A DNA stretch of 20,605 nucleotides, taken from assembly GCA_964441025.1 (NCBI GenBank), contig CAYTXG010000026.1, positions 1 to 20,605 on the forward strand, written 5' to 3'. This DNA is from JAAZIN01 sp964441025. GTDB taxonomy: Bacteria > Bacillota > Dethiobacteria > DTU022. The translations under genes were made by a program, and so were the position numbers. Below, piece after piece: positions 15,095-20,605 of this stretch (the first letter of the stretch is position 1; each line of letters opens with the position of its first letter). The notes below the pieces were generated by a model. It saw nothing but the letters and a program-made list of their open reading frames with translations, ran no database searches and had not been told where the DNA came from.

Positions 15095-15575
15095 CCCAAT
15101 ATCCCCCCACTGTTTTAAGTTTCCTCAGTAAAAATGTTTCCAGTAAAACAAGCAGCGCAGCCGGCCCGAGCAGGCAGGCCGGGTTCAAGCCCCGCCCAAG
15201 AGAGATCATGCTGAACAGGGCGTCCAGAAGCAGGCTGCAGTTGCGGGTCAGGCCCACGCTCAGCCACCAGTTCCAGTACCCCGGATCCAGCAGCAACGCC
15301 GCCGCAGCGGCCGCCGCAAAGAGGAGTGCGGCGACAAGCCCGGCCGGGAAGGGCGCAGCCGGCGCCAGGGAAACTCTCGCCATAACCGCAGCAGCAAAAT
15401 CGGGGGCGGGCAGCGCCTCGCCGTACAGAGAGCCGGCCAGTTCCGCTGCATCTTTGATCTCATGGTACACCGCCCGGCAGGCCGGGCAGCTTTCCAGGTG
15501 TTCCATGTGCTGTGCAGACTCCTCCTCACCATCTATCACGGCCTGCCAGGTCAGCGGGCCGGGGCATTTTTTCAC
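15081..15575 (-). CDS. Zinc-finger anti-sigma factor (membrane)
   Basis: 164 residues from the GTG at 15575, which overlaps the sigma-factor stop codon as GTGA and has AAGGAGGAG 8 nt upstream; a longer in-frame ORF inside the sigma gene is not needed. The N-terminal anti-sigma zinc domain has the H-x3-C-x2-C motif (H26, C30, C33: HLESCPAC), preceded by TWQAVIDGEE, which is typical of zf-HC2 proteins that clamp ECF sigma factors. Two or three hydrophobic segments follow (about 76-96, 112-126 and 132-150), so it is membrane-bound. It is coupled on both sides: 4 nt overlap with sigma and 14 nt with the repeat protein. It most likely holds the partner sigma factor until an envelope signal arrives. 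Confidence 0.9.
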   Translation of the reverse strand: MKKCPGPLTWQAVIDGEEESAQHMEHLESCPACRAVYHEIKDAAELAGSLYGEALPAPDFAAAVMARVSLAPAAPFPAGLVAALLFAAAAAAALLLDPGYWNWWLSVGLTRNCSLLLDALFSMISLGRGLNPACLLGPAALLVLLETFLLRKLKTVGGYWDEKI

Positions 15576-16102
15576 CGGCTGTACTCCTCCTTCTTTTTCA
15601 GCGCTTCGCGAAGCGCGATCCGGCCCCGGTAAAGCCTGTTTTTTACCAGGCTGAGCTTGAGGCCGAGGACTGCACATATTTCCGCATAGCTCAGCTCGTT
15701 TACATGCTTCAGGATCAGAACCTCGCGGTATTTTTGAGGCAGTGCATGCAACGCCTCCGCCAGCTCCTGCTCCCTTTCATGCTGCAGATAAATGTGCTCC
15801 GGACCCGGGCCCGGATCCGCCCCCCTGGTTTTCTCTTCCATCGGGATCTCCCTCGCGGAGCGCAGCCGGTTGCGGCAGAGGTTTAAGGCGATGCGCAGCA
15901 GCCAGGGACCGGCCGGTCGGCTCCGGTCGTATCCGCGCAGTCCGGCGCAGGCTCTCAGAAATGTCTCCTGGGCAATGTCCTCGGCTGTAAAAACGTCTCC
16001 GGTATAGCGCAGCGCCAGGCGGTAGACCGCTTTCCCATGCTCCTCCACCATTCCCCTCAACAGTTCCCGCGGCATCCACCCACCATCCCTTTTACCTTTC
16101 AT
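15572..16102 (-). CDS. ECF-type RNA polymerase sigma factor
   Basis: Sigma-70 family factor of the extracytoplasmic-function type, 176 residues. Region 2 is about 20-85 (AVYRLALRYTGDVFTAEDIA, then QETFLRA), and region 4 about 115-170 (LPQKYREVLILKHVNELSYA, then IC..LGL....VKNRLYRGR). The pattern is SigW/SigM-like, although the subgroup cannot be fixed by eye. The ATG at 16102 lacks a good ribosome binding site; an ATG nine codons later (16075) follows GGTGGGTGG, so the true start is uncertain by that much. First gene of a three-gene overlapping operon with its anti-sigma and the repeat membrane protein. Confidence 0.93.
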   Translation of the reverse strand: MKGKRDGGWMPRELLRGMVEEHGKAVYRLALRYTGDVFTAEDIAQETFLRACAGLRGYDRSRPAGPWLLRIALNLCRNRLRSAREIPMEEKTRGADPGPGPEHIYLQHEREQELAEALHALPQKYREVLILKHVNELSYAEICAVLGLKLSLVKNRLYRGRIALREALKKKEEYSR

Positions 16103-16145
16103 CTATTAATACACCACCGGGGCCAAAAAGTCTGATCATGCTTTA

Positions 16146-16174
16146 ATTTTACCGCCCGGCGCCGGCACTGTAAC
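16146..16174 (-). promoter_or_regulatory. Candidate promoter of the ECF sigma operon
   Basis: On the minus strand GTTACA (16174-16169, four of six to TTGACA) and TAAAAT (16151-16146, five of six) are spaced by 17 nt, with a GC-rich palindromic spacer (CCGGCGCCGG). The leader would be about 35 nt. ECF operons are often autoregulated, but I do not see a clear ECF-type AAC...CGT pair here. Confidence 0.45.
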
Positions 16175-16208
16175 CTTCGTAATATCCGAATTCGGGGATA
16201 ACGCAGAT

Positions 16209-16242
16209 ATCCCTTTCATTCAGGAGCCAATGATAAAGGGAT
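16209..16242. repeat. Inverted repeat upstream of the 24-codon ORF
   Basis: ATCCCTTTCATT and AATG-at-AAAGGGAT form a stem of 12 pairs with a two-base bulge around the 8-nt loop caggagcc. It lies between the divergent sigma operon and the GH18 gene. No T run follows on either strand, so it is more likely an operator or RNA structure than a terminator. Confidence 0.5.
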
Positions 16243-16288
16243 TTAGCCTGTGAAACCGGTGTCCAGATCATGGTAAAAAGGAGCGCCA

Positions 16289-16363
16289 ATGAAAAAAAAG
16301 GATTTCAGCGTCAGTGTCCAGGTATTCAGCGGGGGGTTTGAAGGTCCCGCTCCCTTTGAATAA
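16289..16363 (+). CDS. Possible 24-residue peptide upstream of the GH18 gene
   Basis: An ATG with a near-ideal Shine-Dalgarno (AAAAAGGAG, 5 nt spacing) opens a frame for MKKKDFSVSVQVFSGGFEGP and four more residues, ending TAA. The stop overlaps an ATG as TAATG, from which the reading frame of the downstream GH18 protein is open without interruption. It may be a leader peptide, a real microprotein or chance; the strong ribosome binding site is the only firm support. No family is recognised. Confidence 0.35.
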   Translation: MKKKDFSVSVQVFSGGFEGPAPFE

Positions 16364-16485
16364 TGGCAGGCAGTTTTCAAAGCGGCGCGCCGCTGAGAGG
16401 AACAGATATCTTGCCGCCCCGGCAAAGGATTACAGCGGCGCCTGGTAGAAATAAGTATCTATTTTACAGGCGGGAGGATATACAT

Positions 16486-18210
16486 ATGAATAGCGGCAAA
16501 CCGGGCACTCCATATCCAGGAGCCGCCCCCCCCGGCAAGAGAAAAAAAACGGCGCTCCCCCTGCTCCCGGTAGTGCTGCCGCTCATCGCAGCAGCAGCAC
16601 TGCTGCTTTACCTGGCCCCCGGGTTTTTTCCCGCCCGCCCCGACGACGGGACAATCCTTGTTGTAGGAAATGAAGAGATGGGCGCCAACAGAGTGGTGCT
16701 TGCCGGTGAAGAAATTTGTATTGATGTGGAGGCGCTGCAGACACACATAGACCCCCACCTTTTCTGGGACGAGAAGGAGCAGACAGCGGTAATCACCACC
16801 GCCGAAAGGGTCATCCATATGTACAGCGACAGGCTGACGGCAGAAGTAAACCTGCGCCCCGTGGAGCTGCGCTTTCCCCTGCACCGCGAAGGGGAGACGC
16901 TCTACCTGCCCCTGCTCTTCCTGGCGGATTTCTACGATCTTTTTGTAAGTTATCATCCGGAGACAGACAGGGTGGTGGTGGATCGGGCAGCCGCCTCTGC
17001 CGGACTGGCGGAGCTCATTCCCCGGAGCGCCAGGCTGCGCCGGGGACCGGGGCTGCGCTACCCCTATACAGCGCTGCTGGAAAAAGGCGATAAAGTGCGT
17101 GTTGAAGAGGAAGAAAGCAGGGGAAGGTGGAGCCTTGTGCGCACCGCATCAGGGCTCACCGGTTACCTGCCCCGCAAAAAGCTCTCCCTGCTGGGCCCTT
17201 ACCCGATGCCGGAAAAACCGCCCCGCAAAGGAAAGGGCGCGCCAAAGACCCTGCCTGCAGCGCCCCTGGTTATGACCTGGGAATTTGCCTATTCCAGGAC
17301 AGATGTCGACACGATCCCGGCCATGCCCTCCCTGCAAATCCTTTCGCCAACCTGGTTTCACCTGCTTGACGGCCAGGGAAACATAAAAAACCTGGCCGAT
17401 CCCGCCTATATCAACTGGGCCAGGAGCAAAGGCTACCTGCTCTGGGCTCTTGTGAGCAATTCCTTTGATCGGGAGATAACGGCGGAGGTGCTGTCCAGTT
17501 CATCGCTGCGTCGCAAAGTCATCGACCAGCTCTTGATCTATGCCCGTCTTTACGACCTGGAGGGGCTGAATATTGACTTTGAAAACTTTCACTATACATA
17601 CGGCAGCTACTTTACGCAGTTTATCCGGGAGCTGGCCCCCCTCTGTGCCGAGGAAGGCCTGGTCCTCTCCGTGGCGGTAAGCATGGTCTCTGAAGAGCCA
17701 AACTGGAGCAAAGGTTATGACCGCGGCGCCCTTGCAGAGGCGGCCGACTATATTGCACTCATGGCTTATGATGAACACTGGGAAAACGCGCCCCTCTCCG
17801 GCCCGGTGGCCTCGCTGCCCTGGGTTGAAAACGGGATCAAACGCCTTCTGGAGGAAGTCCCCCCTGAAAAACTGATTCTAGGGGTCCCCTTCTACACCCG
17901 CCTGTGGCAGCTCACCACGGTGGGCGGAGATGAAAGTCTCTCCTCGCGGTCATATTCCATGGGCCGGATTGCCGAGATCCTGGCAGACAAAGAGGTGCAC
18001 TTTTACTGGGATGAAAAAGCCTGCCAGAATGCGGCTGAATACAGCGATGGTGAGGATTTTTACAAACTATGGCTCGAGGACTGCGACTCCATGGCCCTGC
18101 GCCTTGAGCTGGTCAAGCGCTACCGCCTTGCCGGAGTGGCCGGCTGGCGGCGCGGCCTGGAAAAACCCGAAATCTGGGAGCTTTTCGAAAGGGTCCTGGC
18201 AGACTATTGA
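16486..18210 (+). CDS. Membrane-anchored GH18-family glycosidase, spore cortex hydrolase type
   Basis: 574 residues from the ATG at 16486, chosen because GGGAGGA lies 8 nt upstream; an earlier in-frame ATG at 16363 has none. A proline-rich cytoplasmic start and one transmembrane anchor (about 23-48) are followed by a copper-amine-oxidase-N-like beta domain (about 56-170), an SH3-type wall-binding domain (about 178-236, with LRRGPGLRYPY), and a GH18 TIM barrel (about 262-570). The active-site motif reads EGLNIDFEN (359-367): the catalytic Glu366 and Asp364 are kept, but the first Asp of DGxxxDxE is Glu. MAYDEH (426-431) is also typical. The closest known types are YaaH/SleL-like N-acetylglucosaminidases of spore peptidoglycan. 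It stands alone, divergent from the sigma operon and convergent with hypB. Function in germination is inferred. Confidence 0.9.
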   Translation: MNSGKPGTPYPGAAPPGKRKKTALPLLPVVLPLIAAAALLLYLAPGFFPARPDDGTILVVGNEEMGANRVVLAGEEICIDVEALQTHIDPHLFWDEKEQTAVITTAERVIHMYSDRLTAEVNLRPVELRFPLHREGETLYLPLLFLADFYDLFVSYHPETDRVVVDRAAASAGLAELIPRSARLRRGPGLRYPYTALLEKGDKVRVEEEESRGRWSLVRTASGLTGYLPRKKLSLLGPYPMPEKPPRKGKGAPKTLPAAPLVMTWEFAYSRTDVDTIPAMPSLQILSPTWFHLLDGQGNIKNLADPAYINWARSKGYLLWALVSNSFDREITAEVLSSSSLRRKVIDQLLIYARLYDLEGLNIDFENFHYTYGSYFTQFIRELAPLCAEEGLVLSVAVSMVSEEPNWSKGYDRGALAEAADYIALMAYDEHWENAPLSGPVASLPWVENGIKRLLEEVPPEKLILGVPFYTRLWQLTTVGGDESLSSRSYSMGRIAEILADKEVHFYWDEKACQNAAEYSDGEDFYKLWLEDCDSMALRLELVKRYRLAGVAGWRRGLEKPEIWELFERVLADY

Positions 18211-18223
18211 GCGAAAGGAACCT

Positions 18224-18268
18224 GGGTCTTCCTGCGGCCGGCTCAGGCGCCGGCCGCAGGCTTGACCC
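18224..18268. terminator. Very strong hairpin between convergent genes
   Basis: CCTGCGGCCGG and CCGGCCGCAGG form a perfect 11-bp stem around an 8-nt loop; outside it GGGTC and GACCC add five more pairs across a small internal loop. It sits 14 nt past the GH18 stop codon and 25 nt past the hypB stop codon. It probably ends both transcripts, although neither strand shows a T tract, so it may instead protect 3' ends. Confidence 0.6.
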
Positions 18269-18292
18269 TGTAACAGGCATAAGTGATATGGG

Positions 18293-19033
18293 CTAGTTCC
18301 CCCCCGAATGCCGGGAAGCCCTTTTGCGCAGGGCCCCAAACCAGGGTTCCATACCGCTTTCATCAAATACGGAGGTCTCCAGGATCTCGATGCTGGGGTT
18401 GACCCGTTCCGCAAAATCCCTGCACAGGGCAAGGTCAAAGCGAAGGTGCGGCAGCAGATCCATCTTGGTCAGCACCATGAGCCGGGCCAGGCTGAAGGCC
18501 AGCGGATACTTGACCGGCTTATCTTCGCCTTCAGTTATGCTCATGATCACCACTTTTTCATTTTCACCCAGATCAAAAGATGAGGGGCAGACCAGATTGC
18601 CCACATTCTCGATAAACAGGAGGTCAAGCGCCTCCAGGGGCAGGTGATCCAGCGCTTTTCGCACCTGCGCCGCATTCAGGTGGCAGCCCCCCCGGGTATT
18701 TATCTGGACCACAGGGGCGCCCGTCCCGGCGATTCTCCGGGCATCATGATCCGTTTGCTGGTCGCCCTCGATAACGGCGCAGCGAAGCTCGCCCCGCAGG
18801 CGGTTGAGTGTCTCCACAAGCAGACTTGTTTTGCCCGCGCCGGGCGAACTGATCATATTGAGCACATAGATGCCCTCCCTGTTGAAAAACAAGCGGTTTT
18901 GCGCGGCAATTTGATCATTCTCTTCAAGCACATTCTGTTCCAGGGTAATTACCCGCAGATCCCGGGGCGTCTCTTCATCCAGGCCGCTGATCTGACCAGG
19001 CCGGCGGCGCTGCTTTGCCTCTTCGCTCATCAT
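18293..19033 (-). CDS. hypB: Hydrogenase nickel-incorporation GTPase HypB
   Basis: GTPase that drives nickel insertion into the [NiFe]-hydrogenase large subunit together with HypA. The 246-residue protein has P-loop SPGAGKTS (63-70), VIEGDQQTDHDARR (87-100), the metal and dimerisation site with C117, H118 (GGCHLNA) and C149 (VGNLVCPSSFD), SITEGEDKPVKYP (165-177) and the base-recognition TKMD (189-192). The N-terminus lacks the high-affinity nickel motif and His-rich stretch of some HypB proteins, so nickel storage is unlikely. The ATG overlaps the hypA stop codon as TAATG and has AGGGAGGA upstream. Last gene of the ferredoxin-hypA-hypB operon. Confidence 0.97.
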   Translation of the reverse strand: MMSEEAKQRRRPGQISGLDEETPRDLRVITLEQNVLEENDQIAAQNRLFFNREGIYVLNMISSPGAGKTSLLVETLNRLRGELRCAVIEGDQQTDHDARRIAGTGAPVVQINTRGGCHLNAAQVRKALDHLPLEALDLLFIENVGNLVCPSSFDLGENEKVVIMSITEGEDKPVKYPLAFSLARLMVLTKMDLLPHLRFDLALCRDFAERVNPSIEILETSVFDESGMEPWFGALRKRASRHSGGN

Positions 19034-19374
19034 TATCCTCCCTCTATCGACCTGACCACCATCTCGCGGCCCTGCAGCACCCGGAACTGCTCCTTCAGGC
19101 AGACGGGACAGCGCAGGTCGTCTAATTCACCCAGGTATTCATTTTCACATTCACGGCAGTAAAGCAGCAGGGGAGGGCTCTGCATCTCTATTTCCGCCTG
19201 CTCCAAAATGGTCCCTTTTTTGATCACCTCAAAAGCAAAGCGCAGCAGCTCCGGCTCCACCCCGCTGAACTGGCCAATCTCCAGCACCACACGCGTAATG
19301 CGCCGCAGCCCGTTCTCACGGGCGGCCCTCCCGGCAATAGTCAAGACATTTTCTGCAATGCTGACTTCGTGTAT
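19033..19374 (-). CDS. hypA: Hydrogenase nickel metallochaperone HypA, apparent ATA start
   Basis: Brings nickel to hydrogenase. Homology covers the entire protein only if translation begins at the ATA codon at 19374-19372: the frame then reads (M)HEVSIAENVLTIAG, the family N-terminus, where Met1 and His2 bind nickel. GGAAGGG stands 6 nt upstream of this ATA. No ATG, GTG or TTG occurs in this frame between the upstream TAA and codon 11 (TTG at 19344); starting there would remove His2 and the first helix. Length from ATA is 113 residues, normal. The zinc site is C73, C76, C89 and C92 (CREC, CPVC). It lies 13 nt after the ferredoxin-like gene and overlaps hypB by one base. ATA may be a rare real start or a base error for ATG. 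Confidence 0.93.
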   Translation of the reverse strand: MHEVSIAENVLTIAGRAARENGLRRITRVVLEIGQFSGVEPELLRFAFEVIKKGTILEQAEIEMQSPPLLLYCRECENEYLGELDDLRCPVCLKEQFRVLQGREMVVRSIEGG

Positions 19375-19387
19375 GGCAAGCCCTTCC

Positions 19388-20542
19388 TTAGCTCTTATCT
19401 CTTTTTAGTTTGCCCAGCAGCAGCCCCACCGCAGACTCCCGGCCGATATGCTTCCACAGCGCCTCATTGCTCCGGAAAATGCGGGGATGCTTCCCCCGCG
19501 GCGCCAGCCTGAGCACGCCCTCATAGCCCAGCTCCCGGCAGCGGTTCACGCAGAGGCCGCAGCCGATGCATTTTTTGTAGTCCACCGCCAGCCTGCCGTT
19601 GTACGAAAGGGCACCGGTGGGACAGATCTGCGCACAGGCTTCCAGCCCCGGAATCTCTTCGCCGCTATAGCGGATTAGGAAACGCGAAGGACCGCCCGCA
19701 TTCCCCCCGCCCCGTTTGATCACGCTGAAGATCACGCAGGAGCAGGGACAGCAGTTGCACAGCGACCTGATCCGCCCCTCGGCATTGTCCACAAAATGAA
19801 CCAGTCCGGCCTTTTCACACTCCCGGATTATCTGCAGCGCCTCATCATGATCTACCCTGCGCGCGAGCCCGGCTTCCAGCAGCGTTTCAGCCAGCTCATT
19901 AAAGGTGAAGCAGGTCTCCAGAGGGTGGCCGCAGTCCTTGCCCACAATCTTACGGGCGCGGCGGCAGTAGCACTCCGCTATGGCCACCAGCGGTTCGGAT
20001 TTTACCATTTCCGACACAATGTCCAGCGGCAGCACACTGCGCGGATCGCTGACCGCCTGCTCCAGGCCGACTTCAACCCGCCCCTCCTCCCCGGCCGGGG
20101 TGCCTTCCACAGGCAAAACCCGGTAATAGGGGGTGCGATTGGGCACAGAGCCTATATCGCCCTCGATAACCGCATCCATGAGCCTGGCGAAAGCCCTGCG
20201 CCGGGGTGTATCCTCTTTCATGCGCACCTGCTGCTCCGTCATGAAAACAATGTTGCCCCGTTCATATGTACGTCCCCCCGGCCCGGTATAGCGCATAATC
20301 ATACCCTGCTCCACCAGCCCGTCGGCCCTCTTATTAAAATCCTCAAGGCTGATGCCGGCGCGCCGCGCCCTGGGCAACAGCTTCTGCTCCGGAATACTGC
20401 CCATAAAGGGCATTAAAAAAAATACCCGCAGCTCTTCAGGGCTTACAGTATCCTTTACCGCCTCCAGAAAGAGTTCCTCTTCCGGGATCTTCCCAATCAT
20501 AAAGCGATAATATTTGAGTAAATCCTCGTACAGATCTTTCAT
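19388..20542 (-). CDS. Cysteine-rich 4Fe-4S ferredoxin-like protein
   Basis: 384 residues, first gene of the ferredoxin-hypA-hypB operon; ATG with GGGGGAGGAG just upstream. Residues 1-150 are helical with winged-helix-like character and no cysteines. A central part has C191, C193, C204 and C211 (ECYCRR...KDCGHPLETC), then the unusual cluster CNCCPCSC (262-269). The C-terminal part has C303 and C307 (CAQICPTGAL) and a full 4Fe-4S motif C325, C328, C331 and C335 (CIGCGLCVNRC). It resembles Fe-S proteins of anaerobes found beside oxidoreductases and hydrogenases, several of which are annotated as ferredoxins or putative regulators. Electron transfer or redox sensing linked to hydrogenase maturation is inference. 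The basic tail KLKRDKS ends 13 nt before hypA. Confidence 0.8.
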   Translation of the reverse strand: MKDLYEDLLKYYRFMIGKIPEEELFLEAVKDTVSPEELRVFFLMPFMGSIPEQKLLPRARRAGISLEDFNKRADGLVEQGMIMRYTGPGGRTYERGNIVFMTEQQVRMKEDTPRRRAFARLMDAVIEGDIGSVPNRTPYYRVLPVEGTPAGEEGRVEVGLEQAVSDPRSVLPLDIVSEMVKSEPLVAIAECYCRRARKIVGKDCGHPLETCFTFNELAETLLEAGLARRVDHDEALQIIRECEKAGLVHFVDNAEGRIRSLCNCCPCSCVIFSVIKRGGGNAGGPSRFLIRYSGEEIPGLEACAQICPTGALSYNGRLAVDYKKCIGCGLCVNRCRELGYEGVLRLAPRGKHPRIFRSNEALWKHIGRESAVGLLLGKLKRDKS

Positions 20543-20605
20543 TTCTCCTCCCCCCGGCTGCTGATCAACAGCCTGTGTACTGCCGGCTGGCCATGCAGTT
20601 CTCCG

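Noticed and set aside
15576..15677. Longer N-terminus for the anti-sigma factor
   Set aside because: The extension lies inside the sigma gene and has no domain; the GTG at 15575 has a good ribosome binding site and the usual GTGA overlap.

Overview
The window looks like a chromosomal segment of an anaerobic, moderately GC-rich Firmicute (class Clostridia in the broad sense). Three things point there: the low-GC-style gene orders polA-mutM and prpC-prkC-rsgA-rpe, an FMN-riboswitch-controlled ribDEBAH operon, and ferredoxin/hypA/hypB genes of hydrogen metabolism. Shine-Dalgarno sequences are strong, and TTG and GTG starts are common. The species cannot be named from the sequence alone.

Layout, left to right. 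1-480 is AT-rich and holds a minus-strand terminator and a 3'-terminal remnant of a ubiX-type flavin prenyltransferase gene. 485-4172 is a minus-strand polA-mutM unit with a visible promoter. 4289-4836 holds two small divergent genes: a 58-residue four-cysteine protein and a 91-residue unknown. 4814-8835 is the riboflavin operon (ribD, ribE, ribBA, ribH, all minus) with its promoter, FMN riboswitch and attenuator; a 60-bp palindromic tandem repeat array sits between ribBA and ribH. 8832-12936 is the prpC-prkC-rsgA-rpe operon (minus): PP2C phosphatase, PASTA kinase, ribosome-assembly GTPase and pentose-phosphate epimerase. 13107-13740 is a decayed zone, with an ABC-permease fragment cut off by REP-like palindromes. 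13757-16174 is a minus-strand ECF sigma / zinc-finger anti-sigma / membrane protein module; the membrane protein carries eight exact 17-residue bactofilin-like repeats. 16289-18210 (plus) encodes a possible 24-residue ORF and a membrane-anchored GH18 protein of the spore-cortex-hydrolase type. 18293-20542 (minus) is a ferredoxin-like protein followed by hypA and hypB for [NiFe]-hydrogenase maturation.

How the genes work together. RibBA, RibD, RibE and RibH together make riboflavin from GTP and ribulose-5-phosphate, with feedback from FMN through the riboswitch. The neighbouring Rpe interconverts ribulose-5-phosphate and xylulose-5-phosphate. PrpC and PrkC form a reversible Ser/Thr phosphorylation pair that senses cell-wall fragments. 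HypA and HypB deliver nickel to hydrogenase. The most unusual points are an apparent AUA start codon for hypA, the sigma/anti-sigma/17-residue-repeat module, the cysteine microprotein missed by an ATG-based reading, and the repeat array that runs into the ribBA stop codon.
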